Shown piece by piece: positions 34,864-44,589 of a DNA stretch of 64,000 nt; the stretch's first letter is position 1, and each line of letters begins with the position of its first letter. Both the position numbers and the translations under genes were made by a program. The stretch is from assembly GCA_964491785.1 (NCBI GenBank), contig CAZBGS010000001.1, positions 1-64,000 of the forward strand. The letters are read 5' to 3'. Below the pieces are notes generated by a model. That model ran no database searches. It had not been told where the DNA came from and worked only from the letters and a program-made list of their open reading frames with translations. The DNA is from RZZS01 sp964491785. GTDB taxonomy: Bacteria; Pseudomonadota; Alphaproteobacteria; Micavibrionales; Micavibrionaceae.

Positions 34864-36174
34864 ATGCCCGATACGTTCAAGGTGGCCATTGCCGGATTAG
34901 GGACGGTGGGGACTGGTGTTATCAGTCTCTTGCAGAAAAACGCATCCATTATTTCCAGGCGGGCCGGGGTTTCGGTGGAAATTGCCGGAATAAGCTCGAA
35001 AAATCGCGATAAAGTCAGAGACATCGAAATTTCAGAATATCGCTGGTTCGACAATCCGCTTGATCTTTGCTGCATCAAGGATTGCAATGTGGTTATCGAG
35101 CTGATTGGTGGAGAAAAAGGCATTGCCAGAGATCTGGTACAAAAGGCGCTTGAAAGCGGTAAGGATGTCATTACTGCAAATAAGGCATTGCTTGCTCATC
35201 ATGGGATGGAACTCGCCAGAATAGCCGAAAGCAACAACGCCGTTCTGGCCTATGAGGCGGCAGTGGCGGGCGGGATACCAATTATCAAGAAGTTGCGCGA
35301 GGGATTTGCCGCTAACAGGATCGGGGCGGTGTACGGGATTCTGAATGGAACCTGCAATTATATTCTGTCAGAAATGTCTTCGAGCGGTCGCTCTTTTCGG
35401 GATGTTCTTCAGGAGGCTCAGGAGCATGGATACGCCGAGGCCGATCCTTCTCTGGATGTGGATGGATTTGACGCGGCTCACAAGCTGGCGCTGCTTTCGG
35501 CTCTTGCCTTCGGGGTGCAGCCGGATCTGGAGAGATTGAGGGTAACAGGGATCAGAAAGGTCACCGCTGAAGATATCAGGTTCGCAGGTGAGCTTGGTTT
35601 TGTAATCAAATTGCTCGGGATTGCAAAGCGAGCCGAAGGCTGCGAAGCTGACGAGAACTGTATCGTCCAGATGGTTGAGCCATGCCTAATTCCCAGTGGC
35701 GGAATAATCGGATCGGTTGGGGGTGTGTTCAACGCCGTCCAGGTTCAAGGAGATTTCGTCGGGGATAGTTTTTCGATCGGGCGCGGGGCGGGATCCGGGC
35801 CTACCGCTTCATCGGTGATTTCCGATCTTATAGATCTGGCGCGAGGGCAGAGGCTACCATGTTTCGGCGTGCCGGCTATCGGCTTGTCGCCAGCCAAATG
35901 GGCTGATACCGGTATGTTGCTCAATCGTTTCTATCTGCGGCTTAATGTGCTGGACAAGCCTGGGGTTCTTGCCGATATTTCTGCGATTCTCAGAGATCAT
36001 AACATATCAATTAATTCACTTCTGCAATATGGGAGAGATCCCGGGCAGCCGGTTTCTGTCGTTTTGACCACGCATGAAGCCAGGCAGTCGGAAATTGCCC
36101 ATGCATGCGAGAATATTGCTGCTCTTTCCTCGGTAATCGAATCGCCATGCGCAATTCGAATCGAGGACTTGTAA
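34864..36174 (+). CDS. hom: Homoserine dehydrogenase
   Basis: Reduces aspartate semialdehyde to homoserine, the branch point to Met and Thr. A Rossmann N-terminus (VAIAGLGTVGTGVISLL), catalytic domain (TANKALLAHHG, ILNGTCNYILSEM, EADPSLDVDGFDAAHKLALL) and a C-terminal ACT domain (NVLDKPGVLADISAIL) that usually gives threonine feedback inhibition. Length 436. It is followed by recJ with a short spacer, the common hom-(thrC/glpX)-recJ neighbourhood reduced to hom-recJ. Confidence 0.96.
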   Translation: MPDTFKVAIAGLGTVGTGVISLLQKNASIISRRAGVSVEIAGISSKNRDKVRDIEISEYRWFDNPLDLCCIKDCNVVIELIGGEKGIARDLVQKALESGKDVITANKALLAHHGMELARIAESNNAVLAYEAAVAGGIPIIKKLREGFAANRIGAVYGILNGTCNYILSEMSSSGRSFRDVLQEAQEHGYAEADPSLDVDGFDAAHKLALLSALAFGVQPDLERLRVTGIRKVTAEDIRFAGELGFVIKLLGIAKRAEGCEADENCIVQMVEPCLIPSGGIIGSVGGVFNAVQVQGDFVGDSFSIGRGAGSGPTASSVISDLIDLARGQRLPCFGVPAIGLSPAKWADTGMLLNRFYLRLNVLDKPGVLADISAILRDHNISINSLLQYGRDPGQPVSVVLTTHEARQSEIAHACENIAALSSVIESPCAIRIEDL

Positions 36175-36203
36175 AGAGCCGCTTCTTTCTTCAGGATATT
36201 GTT

Positions 36204-38018
36204 ATGCTTGACGTGCAGCAGTCCCTGATGCGGGCAAGATGGAAATTTGCCGTTCCCGATATTTCGGACGTTTCAGAAATTGTTACAAGATACGGGCTTC
36301 CTGAGATTGTGGCCAGGCTGCTTGCCTCTCGTCAGGTTCCGATTGACGATATCGGAAGGTTTCTTAATCCTTCTTTGAAGCGCGATTTTCCGGATCCTTT
36401 CACTCTGGCCGGGATGAAGGATGCTGCGGAATATCTGGCGCAGGCAATTATTAGGCGCAAAAAGCCAGCCATTTTCGGTGATTTTGATGTTGACGGCGCC
36501 ACTTCATCGGCGCTTCTTTGCAGGTTTTTCAGGCATTTCGGGATAGATGCGCCGGTGTATATTCCGGATCGCCTTACCGAAGGTTACGGCCCTAATGCCG
36601 CCGCGTTCGCGGATCTGAAAAATGAGGGGGCCGAGATTGTCGTTTTGTGCGACTGCGGATCGACCGCTTTTGAACCGATCGAAAGCGCTGCCGCCATGGG
36701 GCTTGAGGTGATTGTTCTCGATCATCACGAGACAGAGGAAATTCTGCCTTGCGCAGCTCATGTCGTTAATCCTAAAAGGCAGGATTGCAATGCGGGTTTG
36801 CAGGATCTGGCGGCAGTAGGGGTAACTTTTCTTACGTGTGTGGCGGTAAATAATATTCTTAGAAAGCATGGATTCCTTGAATCCTCTGGTTGCGGCGAGT
36901 TTCCCTTAAAGCAGATGCTGGATATCGTGGCTCTTGGTACTGTTTGCGACATGGTGCCACTAAAGGGATTTAACAGGTTGCTCGTAAGGTCGGGGCTTCA
37001 GATGATTTCTGCCTCGTCAAATCCGGGAATCAGGGCTTTGATCCAGGTTTCCGGAGCGAGCGGGCCGCTTTCGCCGTATCATCTGGGGTTCATTCTCGGC
37101 CCACGCATCAATTCCGGGTCAAGGGTCAAGGATTCAACTCTGGGGGCAAGATTGTTGTCCACGGATGATGATGCGGAGGCGGTGGATCTTGCCTGGAGGT
37201 TGGAGGAGGCAAATAACCAGCGAAAGAACCTGCAAAGCAAAATGTACATAGAGGCTTTGGGCAAGGCGGAAAAAGTGGATCCGGCCGAAAGGAGAGCCAT
37301 TGTGGTTACTGATGAAGGATGGCATGCCGGTCTTGCCGGTCTTGTCGCCGGACGATTGAAAGAGCATTATAAATGCCCTGTTGCCGTTATAGCATTTTCA
37401 GAAAATTCCCGTGGCGAGAAGGAGGGCAGGGGATCTTGCCGTTCCGTTCCGGGAGTAAATGTCGCGCAGACACTGATAGATGCCAAGGGGGCCGGACTGC
37501 TTATTAAGGGCGGAGGCCATGCGATGGCTGGCGGATTTACTATCCTTCCGGAGAATATTTCTGACTTTTCAAGCTATTTTACTAAACATGTAATGCAGCA
37601 GATGGACAGTGTAGATGCAGTTTCAGATACGCATATCGACGGGGTTTTAAGTATTAGAGGTGTAAATCTTGCACTGTACAAACTTTTGGAAACGAATTTA
37701 GGGCCGTTCGGCGAGGGCAATCCGGAGCCTGTCTTTGCTTTTCCGCAGGTGCGGATATTGTCGGCAGAAGTTGTCGGTGACGGTCATGTGAGGTTGTTAG
37801 TTACCGACTGGGAGGGAGGAGCAAGAATATCGGCTGTGGCTTTCCGGGCTGCCGACACGGATATGGGCAAGTCGCTTTTAAAAGGACGCCACCAGTTGTT
37901 CCACCTTGCCGGAATTTTAAAATCGAACAGCTGGCAAGGAAACGAGAAAGTAGAAATTCATATTAACGACGCTGCCAGGGCGATTGCCGGGGAATCGCGG
38001 GTCGCGGCAGAAGTCTGA
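36204..38018 (+). CDS. recJ: Single-stranded-DNA exonuclease RecJ
   Basis: 5'-3' single-strand exonuclease of recombination and mismatch repair. The DHH phosphoesterase core shows FGDFDVDGATSSALL, LCDCGS and VIVLDHHETE; DHHA1 and OB regions follow with KGGGHAMAGGFTI and FGEGNPEPVFAF. I chose the ATG at 36204 (604 residues), 7 bp after AGGA; earlier in-frame starts at 36105 and 36147 lie inside hom or its end. Confidence 0.95.
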   Translation: MLDVQQSLMRARWKFAVPDISDVSEIVTRYGLPEIVARLLASRQVPIDDIGRFLNPSLKRDFPDPFTLAGMKDAAEYLAQAIIRRKKPAIFGDFDVDGATSSALLCRFFRHFGIDAPVYIPDRLTEGYGPNAAAFADLKNEGAEIVVLCDCGSTAFEPIESAAAMGLEVIVLDHHETEEILPCAAHVVNPKRQDCNAGLQDLAAVGVTFLTCVAVNNILRKHGFLESSGCGEFPLKQMLDIVALGTVCDMVPLKGFNRLLVRSGLQMISASSNPGIRALIQVSGASGPLSPYHLGFILGPRINSGSRVKDSTLGARLLSTDDDAEAVDLAWRLEEANNQRKNLQSKMYIEALGKAEKVDPAERRAIVVTDEGWHAGLAGLVAGRLKEHYKCPVAVIAFSENSRGEKEGRGSCRSVPGVNVAQTLIDAKGAGLLIKGGGHAMAGGFTILPENISDFSSYFTKHVMQQMDSVDAVSDTHIDGVLSIRGVNLALYKLLETNLGPFGEGNPEPVFAFPQVRILSAEVVGDGHVRLLVTDWEGGARISAVAFRAADTDMGKSLLKGRHQLFHLAGILKSNSWQGNEKVEIHINDAARAIAGESRVAAEV

Positions 38019-38120
38019 GCGGCTTTTGTTTTTGGAGCCGAAAGGAAAAGAAAAGCTTGTTTTTAAATTCGGGAAACATTATAAACATCCGCATTCGGTG
38101 ATCGCCGAATAAACATATAA

Positions 38121-38196
38121 GTCCCCTTCGTCTAGAGGCCTAGGACACATCCCTTTCACGGATGCGACACGGGTTCGAATCCCGTAGGGGACGCCA
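38121..38196 (+). tRNA. tRNA-Glu (TTC)
   Basis: 76 nt with encoded CCA. Acceptor GTCCCCT/AGGGGAC, anticodon loop CTTTCAC (anticodon TTC), T arm ACGGG TTCGAAT CCCGT. No integrase or attachment repeat was seen near it. Confidence 0.97.
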
Positions 38197-38534
38197 TCTT
38201 CCAAACCCTCACAGTTTTTCCTAGTTTAATGTTAAAGTGATATCGGGAAAAATATTCTTATCTATGAAATTTCTGTATGATTCGAGTCTTGTAGCCCGAA
38301 AAGCTTTTAAAATGGGAAATGAGGCGGGAATAAGGCAAAAATAAGGCGGCGGGCGCTAGAATGTGACCAAATCATGGTTGGCGATATTTTGCTTAATTTA
38401 TTGATAATAAAGAGTAAATACATTACCAGTTGTTTTTTTATAAAATTTTAGACAAAATGAAAATAGAAGTTGGCGAAAATATGGCGTGTCAATTATCTAA
38501 ATGGTAAAGTTTTTTTGGAGACCCTTAAAGGAGA
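38197..38534. other. 338-bp gene-free region upstream of the pilin-like gene
   Basis: A/T-rich stretch with no credible reading frame; a 26-codon ATG frame at 38264 has no ribosome site. A direct repeat AATAAGGC occurs twice close together (about 38330-38350). The part from 38400 on is strongly A/T-rich with T tracts, like an upstream promoter region. A weak -35/-10 candidate (TTGGCG at 38470, TATCTA at 38494, spacing 18) is present. It most likely carries the promoter and leader for the gene at 38541. Confidence 0.5.
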
Positions 38535-38540
38535 ATGATC

Positions 38541-38915
38541 ATGAGAAAGATTGGTATTAAAATCAGTGCAATGGCTACAGCTGGCATCTTACTGGCCTCG
38601 GCACCGGCACAAGCTAACGACTTCAGCACGATTGCTGAAAACATCATTACCTCTATCCAGAACCTTCCTGGTATGCTGACCGGCGTGTCCTACATGTTCG
38701 GCATTCTGCTCGGTGTCCTTGGTATTCTGAAGATTAAAGACCACGTTGAAAACCCCTCCCAAACCCCGCTGAAAGACGGCGCTATCCGTCTTGCCGCCGG
38801 CGGTGGTCTGTTTGCATTGCCGATCGTTTACGAAGCAATGTTCCTGACCGTCGGGGAAAACGGCGCTAATGCAGCTGCCGCTACTCTGAACGCAGTTGGA
38901 TTCAACGTAGGCTAA
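38541..38915 (+). CDS. Small exported two-helix membrane protein, IcmD/DotP- or VirB2-pilin-like
   Basis: 124 residues from the ATG at 38541; AAAGGAG ends 7 bp upstream, while an ATG at 38535 is only 1 bp from it. A signal peptide ends in PAQA-ND (cleavage after about residue 25). Two hydrophobic segments follow (about residues 45-64 with MFGILLGVLGILKIKDH, and about 83-102 with RLAAGGGLFALPIVYEAM). The order (signal peptide, short loop, membrane helix, basic/polar loop with Pro, second helix, Ala-rich tail) matches small pilin-like or IcmD/DotP-type components of type IV secretion. No secretion genes are near. The ideal ribosome site and strong terminator suggest high expression. The family assignment is inference. 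Confidence 0.75.
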   Translation: MRKIGIKISAMATAGILLASAPAQANDFSTIAENIITSIQNLPGMLTGVSYMFGILLGVLGILKIKDHVENPSQTPLKDGAIRLAAGGGLFALPIVYEAMFLTVGENGANAAAATLNAVGFNVG

Positions 38916-38935
38916 TTTAAGGCTAATAACTTACG

Positions 38936-38962
38936 AAAAGGCCGGTTAAACCGGCCTTTTTT
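38936..38962 (+). terminator. Rho-independent terminator after the pilin-like gene
   Basis: AAAAGGCCGG pairs with CCGGCCTTTT around a TTAAA loop, followed by further T; 20 bp after the stop codon. The A-rich left side could also work on the opposite strand. Confidence 0.93.
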
Positions 38963-39034
38963 GATTCGAATTTTAATAACACTTGAATTATTAAGCTTTT
39001 TTTCTTATTTAATATCGGCAACACAAGGATAATT

Positions 39035-40342
39035 ATGTCTTTTTCTGATTTCGGATTACGTGATGAAATAATCAGGGCCGTAGAGTCATGTGGTTATACG
39101 GAGCCGACACCGATTCAGGCACAGGCAATACCGTATATTCTTCAGGCAAGAGACGTGATCGGTCTGGCGCAGACTGGCACAGGAAAGACAGCTGGTTTTA
39201 TTCTGCCGATGCTGGAATCACTGGCTGGCGGTAGGGCGAGGGCGCGGATGCCCAGATCTCTTGTTTTGGTTCCTACCAGGGAACTTGCGGCGCAGGTTGC
39301 AGATAACTTTGATCAATATGGCAAAAATCTTCGTCTATCGAAGGCTGTCCTTACCGGCGGCAGCGCCATGGGCGATCAAATGAAGATCCTTGGCAGAGGT
39401 GTGGATGTTCTTATCGCGACGCCTGGGCGGCTGCTGGATCTCTTCGATCGTGGGCATATCCTGATGAGCGATATCAAGATACTGGTCATTGACGAAGCCG
39501 ATCGGATGCTCGATATGGGGTTTATTCCGGATATCGACAAGATAGTATCGTTTTTGCCGCAGCGCAGGCAGACTTTGCTGTTCTCTGCGACGATGCCGCC
39601 GGAAATTCAAAATCTTGCAGGCAAGTACATGATTGATCCTGTCCAGGTTTCAGTCGCACCGAGATCTTCTGCGGCTGAAACTGTCGAGCAGTTTTGGGTT
39701 CAGGCCGAAAAGGGGCGAAAAAAACAGGTTCTTGTCTCGATACTTGAAAGAGAGGAAATACGGAACGCGTTTATCTTTTCAAATCGCAAGAGAGATGTGG
39801 CGGAGTTGTGCAAGTGGCTTGCGGGGAAAGGCTATTCTGCCGCGCCTATGCATGGGGACATGCCGCAGAGCGAGAGAAACAAGAAGCTTGCCGAATTTAA
39901 ACAGGGCAATATTAAGTATCTTGTATGCAGTGATGTTGCCGCCAGGGGCCTGGATGTAGAGGCTGTATCGCATGTCATAAATTATGACATTCCCGTAAAC
40001 GCAGAAGACTACGTCCATAGAATTGGCAGAACTGGTCGAGCGGGAATGAAGGGCAGGGCATGGACTATCGCGATGAACGAGGAAATTAAATACCTTGCCG
40101 CTATCAATAATCTGATCGGTAAAGATCTTGTAAAACAGAATGTTACATCAGGCAATAGAACTGAAAGCTTAAAAGATACTTGCAACGTTCGGAATATAAA
40201 AGATAATAAGCATAAAACTTCAGGCTCCAAGAAGCATTTGCCTCAGAAGCGCAATGCTTCGGATGCGATTGGTGAGGATGTAACCGGGTTTGGAGATCAT
40301 TTGCCGGCTTTTTTCCAGGGACAGATCAGGCGCTCATCTTGA
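39035..40342 (+). CDS. rhlE: DEAD-box RNA helicase, RhlE type
   Basis: ATP-dependent RNA helicase of 435 residues. Motifs in order: Q motif (GYTEPTPIQAQAIP), motif I AQTGTGKTAGF, PTRELAAQ, GTPGR-equivalent ATPGRLLDL, DEAD in VIDEADRMLDMGF, SAT in LFSATMP, and RIGRTGRAG. The short Lys-rich tail without an extra domain fits RhlE rather than DeaD/CsdA. CAAGGA precedes the ATG. It stands alone between the pilin-like gene and lptD. Confidence 0.93.
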   Translation: MSFSDFGLRDEIIRAVESCGYTEPTPIQAQAIPYILQARDVIGLAQTGTGKTAGFILPMLESLAGGRARARMPRSLVLVPTRELAAQVADNFDQYGKNLRLSKAVLTGGSAMGDQMKILGRGVDVLIATPGRLLDLFDRGHILMSDIKILVIDEADRMLDMGFIPDIDKIVSFLPQRRQTLLFSATMPPEIQNLAGKYMIDPVQVSVAPRSSAAETVEQFWVQAEKGRKKQVLVSILEREEIRNAFIFSNRKRDVAELCKWLAGKGYSAAPMHGDMPQSERNKKLAEFKQGNIKYLVCSDVAARGLDVEAVSHVINYDIPVNAEDYVHRIGRTGRAGMKGRAWTIAMNEEIKYLAAINNLIGKDLVKQNVTSGNRTESLKDTCNVRNIKDNKHKTSGSKKHLPQKRNASDAIGEDVTGFGDHLPAFFQGQIRRSS

Positions 40343-40398
40343 CATGAAGCTGGCTAGCGGCCAAATTCGAAATATAATCCAAATCAAGGCCAATCGAC

Positions 40399-42642
40399 TT
40401 GCGTTCAAAGGCAGTAGTTTACATCCTTATTGTCTTACTTGGGACATCTTGCCCGAGGGCGGTTAGTGCTGCCTTGATAGATAGAGAGGCTGCAGTAGAT
40501 TTAAGCGCCGAGAGTCTTGTTCATGATCAGGAAAAGCAAATCATTGTTGCGGAAGGTGAAGTCGAGCTTGTGCAGGAAGGCAGAATCTTGCGCGCTGACA
40601 GGATTGTCTATGATCTTGCGAAAGACGAAGTCGTCGCTTCCGGAAATATTATTTTAAACGAAACCAATGGCGATGTTCATTTTGCCGACGAGCTTGCTCT
40701 GGGCAATGAGATGAAGGACGGTTTCGTCAGAGGGCTTCGTTCCCTGCTGGCCGATGGTTCCCGGTTTACCGCTGAATCTGGTGAGCGTATTGGGGGCACG
40801 AAAATCATTATGTATGATGCAAGCTATACACCGTGTGAAGTGTGCGACAAAAACCCCGACAAGCCGCCTGTATGGCAACTTACCGCAAACAAGGTGACAT
40901 ATCACGAAGATGAAAACAGAATTTCTTACAATAACGCAAGGTTCGAGCTATTCGGTACGCCGATTGCCTGGACGCCCTATTTTTCGCATCCCGATGGTAC
41001 AATCAAACAAAAAACCGGCTTGCTGACGCCGCATTTTGGCTATGACAGCGAACTGGGCCTGGTTGTTGACAACAGATATTATTGGGCGCTGGCACCGCAT
41101 AAGGATGTCACCCTTGGTACGATGATTCTTACCAAGGAAAAACCGGTAATCATCGGAGAATACCGTTATCGCTGGGCAGATGCCGCTGCAGGATTAAGCG
41201 GCAGTATCACCGAGTCGGGGCGCGAAGATTCTGTCGCCGGCATAGGCGTATCAAAAAAGGACGAAACAAGAGGCCATGTTTCCGGCGAGGGGTTATGGAA
41301 TATCGATGAGCGTTGGCGTTCGGGTTTTAATCTGGACATCGCTTCGGACGATCAGTACTTGCGACAGTATGATTTCAGTAATGAAGATGTTTTGACCAAT
41401 GAACTGTATATAGAGAGATTTTCCGGCAGGGATTATGCAGCAGGGCGGATGCTGGCATTTCAGGATTTGAGGGTACGAGAAGAAAAGGTGGAAGATCAGC
41501 CAAATGTTTTGCCTGAGGTTGTCGCAAGTTTCTATGGAGAGCCGTCCAGGACACTTGGTGGCCGCTGGCATGTAGAAGCTTCGGCACTTGGTCTTCATAG
41601 AGAAGGGAGCGGGCAAGACGTCAGCCGGGCTGTCCTGGCAGCCGACTGGCAAAGGCGATTGGTTAGTGATACAGGTCTGGTCACCACTGTTACACTGTCC
41701 GGACGGGGGGATGCCTATAATATCCGCGACCGGGAAGAAGCAGCTTCATCTTCTTCTCAGGCGGGTAATTCGGAAACGGAGACAAGGGCTTTCGCGCAGG
41801 CTCATGTGGTGAGCGCATATCCGATGGCCAAACCAATCAGGAATGCACAAATTCTGATCGAGCCAAAGGTTGCGGTGACGGCTGCGCCAAAGATCGATAT
41901 CGACCCTGATATCCCCAACGAAGACAGCAAGGATGTGCAAATCGACGCCAGCAATATATTTCAGTCTAATAGATTTCCCGGGCTGGACAGGATCGAGGAC
42001 GGTTCAAGGGCTACTTACGGGATAAAAACCGGTGTATATGGTCATGAGGGAAGTCATGCAGATGTTTTCGTCGGCCAGAGTTTCAGGTTTGACGATGATA
42101 ACAATCCGTTTCCAAAGGGATCCGGCTTGAGTGAGCGTGAATCCGATATAGTCGGGCAAGTGTCGGCAAGATATAAGAACAGATTTGGGACTGACTACCG
42201 TTTTCAGATTAGCAGCGAGCAGTTTACCTCACAAAGACATGAAGTTGATGCCTATGCTCGTTGGCGGAGATTAGATCTGAACGCCCAATATCTGCATGCC
42301 AGCGCCCTGGAAGGAACGGAAATAAATGATAGCAGAGAGCAAATCAAAGGTTGGGGCGGGTATTTTCTAACGAATGAATGGCGAGTCAGGGGGCTGATAA
42401 TGCAGGATCTGGGAATGGATCACGGCCTTAGAAAGGCGGAAATGGGTCTCGACTATATTGGGCAGTGTATAGGCGTTTCAGGGACATACACCAGAGAACT
42501 TACCAGCGATACCACGGGTGATAGCGGCACCAAAGTAATGTTCAGGGTGAGTTTAAAAAATCTTGGCGAATTAAGAACTCCCGGAATTAGTCTTGATAAT
42601 TTGATTGAAGATAATGAAGCGATAGATGGTGCTGCCAGGTAA
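40399..42642 (+). CDS. lptD: LPS-assembly protein LptD
   Basis: Outer-membrane barrel that inserts lipopolysaccharide with LptE. A signal peptide (cut near AVSA-AL) is followed by an LptA/OstA-like jellyroll domain (LVHDQEKQIIVAEGEVELVQ, RADRIVYDLAKDEV) and a C-terminal beta-barrel of about 550 residues. YTPCEVCDKNP holds a Cys pair; LptD needs disulfides for function. The start is TTG at 40399 with AAGG about 10 bp upstream. The usual alphaproteobacterial neighbours (lptG/lptF, surA, pdxA) are absent. Confidence 0.9.
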   Translation: MRSKAVVYILIVLLGTSCPRAVSAALIDREAAVDLSAESLVHDQEKQIIVAEGEVELVQEGRILRADRIVYDLAKDEVVASGNIILNETNGDVHFADELALGNEMKDGFVRGLRSLLADGSRFTAESGERIGGTKIIMYDASYTPCEVCDKNPDKPPVWQLTANKVTYHEDENRISYNNARFELFGTPIAWTPYFSHPDGTIKQKTGLLTPHFGYDSELGLVVDNRYYWALAPHKDVTLGTMILTKEKPVIIGEYRYRWADAAAGLSGSITESGREDSVAGIGVSKKDETRGHVSGEGLWNIDERWRSGFNLDIASDDQYLRQYDFSNEDVLTNELYIERFSGRDYAAGRMLAFQDLRVREEKVEDQPNVLPEVVASFYGEPSRTLGGRWHVEASALGLHREGSGQDVSRAVLAADWQRRLVSDTGLVTTVTLSGRGDAYNIRDREEAASSSSQAGNSETETRAFAQAHVVSAYPMAKPIRNAQILIEPKVAVTAAPKIDIDPDIPNEDSKDVQIDASNIFQSNRFPGLDRIEDGSRATYGIKTGVYGHEGSHADVFVGQSFRFDDDNNPFPKGSGLSERESDIVGQVSARYKNRFGTDYRFQISSEQFTSQRHEVDAYARWRRLDLNAQYLHASALEGTEINDSREQIKGWGGYFLTNEWRVRGLIMQDLGMDHGLRKAEMGLDYIGQCIGVSGTYTRELTSDTTGDSGTKVMFRVSLKNLGELRTPGISLDNLIEDNEAIDGAAR

Positions 42643-42667
42643 CAGAAACACTTCGGGTTTCTGTTAT
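42640..42667 (+). terminator. Hairpin at the lptD stop codon
   Basis: The stop codon overlaps the left arm; AACAGAAAC pairs with GTTTCTGTT (9 bp, extended by one A-T pair) around a TTCGG-containing loop. No T run follows, so it may be an RNA-stability or weak termination structure. Confidence 0.45.
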
Positions 42668-42696
42668 ATCCTGGTTAAACTGCAAACAGGATCGAA

Positions 42697-44577
42697 GTGT
42701 TTTATATTCAGGACACAGATTTTCATATGTGGTTTGTGCTGGCCGTTACCGGGCTGGCGATTTATTTTTTTTCCCGAGAAAAATACCCGCTTGAGGTTAT
42801 TAGTGTCGGGTTGCTTACAGTTTTACTTCTGTTCGGTCAGGTGTTCCCGCTTTATGGCCCCGAGGGGAGAAATCTCCTTGACTCCGAGGCGCTGCTTGCG
42901 GGATTTGCCAATCCTGCGTTAATTGCTGTACTGGCGCTGCTTGTGCTTGGGCAAGGGGTTATTCAAACCGATGCCTTAAGGCCGATAATAAATGTTTTTG
43001 TTCGTAATAACAGCCGTAAAGCATGGATTTCAATTACCGGAATATTGCTGCTGGTGCTTTCTTTCAGCGCTTTCCTTAACAACACTCCGCTCGTGGTAAT
43101 TGCAATACCTATATTGCAGGCGCTTGCAGTCAAAGCGGGGGTTTCCGAAAGCCGGATTATGATACCGCTGAGCTATGCAGCAATTCTGGGAGGTATGATT
43201 ACTCTTATCGGGTCTTCTACGAACCTTCTAGTGTCAAGCACGATGCTGAATCTGGGTTATGAACCGATAGGTTTTTTTGATTTTGCGGTTCCGGGTTCAA
43301 TTCTTGCAACGGTAGGATTTGTTTATACCATCGCAGTTGTTCCTTGGATGTTGTCCGATCGCTCTTCACTTGCCCGCCAGCTTATGGGCGGCGAGCGAGA
43401 ATTCATTGCCGAGATCGACGTTGCCCCAGATAGCAAGCTCATCGGGATTGAGTGTCATGAAGGTCGCTTTGCAAATTTGTCAGATCTTGATGTAAGGCTT
43501 ATACAAAGATCAGGTCACCTGGTATTGCCCCCGTTCGAAGGATACAGAATAGAGGCGGGGGATATTCTGATCGTTGCCGCAAAGAGAAGCGTTCTTACCG
43601 AAATGCTTCATAAATTCCACGGCTTTTTTCTGGCTGAAACCACGCAGTCGAAAGATGCTGGACAGAATGAGGCATTGCTGGCGGATGAGGGGGTTCCCGA
43701 TCTGGACAAGAAAGTTCTTGAGACCAGAGCTCTTGCAGAAGTAATGATAACACCTGCTTCCCGGCTGATTGAAATGAGCCTCGATCAGGCCGGTCTGAAC
43801 CGCCAGTTTGGTGTCATTGTTCTCGGAATTCAGAGACGAGCTAGAGTTGTAAGGCGCAGATTGGGGCGCATACGGTTGGAATCCGGGGATGTTCTGCTGG
43901 TGTCCGGAACGCTGGGGCAGATTGATTTCATGAGAAACAGCAGTGATCTAATCGTTTTATCCGGATCAAAAAGAGAATTGCCGTTACCTAAAAAAGCGCC
44001 GATTGCCTGGGTAGTATTTCTCGGGACGATAATTCTTGCGGCCACCGGTGTTCTCTCTATTGCCGTTGCGGCTATTACCGGTGCAGTAGCGATGATCGCT
44101 ACGGGATGTATTAATGTCAGGCAGGCTACCAGATCTATTGATCGTAAAATTTTTCTGCTGGTTGGATCCATGCTGGCTTTGGGGACGGCAATGCAGGTTA
44201 CAGAAGGGGCCAGTTATCTGGCGGAAGTTATTCTGAGCCTGAAATTTCTTGATACGCCCCTACTGATGGCAAGTATGTTGTTTCTGCTTATTGCTATCAT
44301 GACCAATATTTTATCAAATAATGCATGCGCAATTCTGTTTACGCCGATTGCTGTTAATCTGGCTCTGGATCTTGGCGTAGATCCTTATGTTTTTGCCATT
44401 CTAGTCATATTCGCCGCGAACTGCTCTTTCGCTTCGCCAATGGGCTATAAAACGAATCTTCTGGTTATGGGGCCGGGGCATTACCGCTTTATGGACTTCT
44501 TCAAGGGAGGAGTGCCTCTTGTGATAGTCATCTGGATTACGTATATTTTACTCGCAAAATTTTACTATGGATTATAA
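42697..44577 (+). CDS. SLC13-family transporter with two RCK_C (TrkA-C) domains
   Basis: 626-residue inner-membrane protein, probably a sodium-coupled anion symporter or dicarboxylate/sulfate permease. Helices fill the first 200 residues, with SAFLNNTPLVVIAIPI and TLIGSSTNLLVSSTM, the two family hairpin motifs. Two TrkA-C domains follow in the cytoplasm (about residues 230-305 and 345-410: KLIGIECHEG..., RLIEMSLDQAG...), then more helices with LSNNACAILFTPIAVNLAL and MGYKTNLLVMGPGHYRF. The GTG at 42697 (AGGA before it) and the ATG at 42727 are both possible. The substrate is unknown. Confidence 0.88.
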   Translation: MFYIQDTDFHMWFVLAVTGLAIYFFSREKYPLEVISVGLLTVLLLFGQVFPLYGPEGRNLLDSEALLAGFANPALIAVLALLVLGQGVIQTDALRPIINVFVRNNSRKAWISITGILLLVLSFSAFLNNTPLVVIAIPILQALAVKAGVSESRIMIPLSYAAILGGMITLIGSSTNLLVSSTMLNLGYEPIGFFDFAVPGSILATVGFVYTIAVVPWMLSDRSSLARQLMGGEREFIAEIDVAPDSKLIGIECHEGRFANLSDLDVRLIQRSGHLVLPPFEGYRIEAGDILIVAAKRSVLTEMLHKFHGFFLAETTQSKDAGQNEALLADEGVPDLDKKVLETRALAEVMITPASRLIEMSLDQAGLNRQFGVIVLGIQRRARVVRRRLGRIRLESGDVLLVSGTLGQIDFMRNSSDLIVLSGSKRELPLPKKAPIAWVVFLGTIILAATGVLSIAVAAITGAVAMIATGCINVRQATRSIDRKIFLLVGSMLALGTAMQVTEGASYLAEVILSLKFLDTPLLMASMLFLLIAIMTNILSNNACAILFTPIAVNLALDLGVDPYVFAILVIFAANCSFASPMGYKTNLLVMGPGHYRFMDFFKGGVPLVIVIWITYILLAKFYYGL

Positions 44578-44589
44578 ATAGTTAATAAA

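Noticed and set aside
30362..38196. tRNA genes as integration sites
   Set aside because: No integrase, phage gene or duplicated 3' tRNA ends were seen near any of the six tRNAs.
38264..38344. 26-codon frame in the gap after tRNA-Glu
   Set aside because: Too short and no ribosome site.
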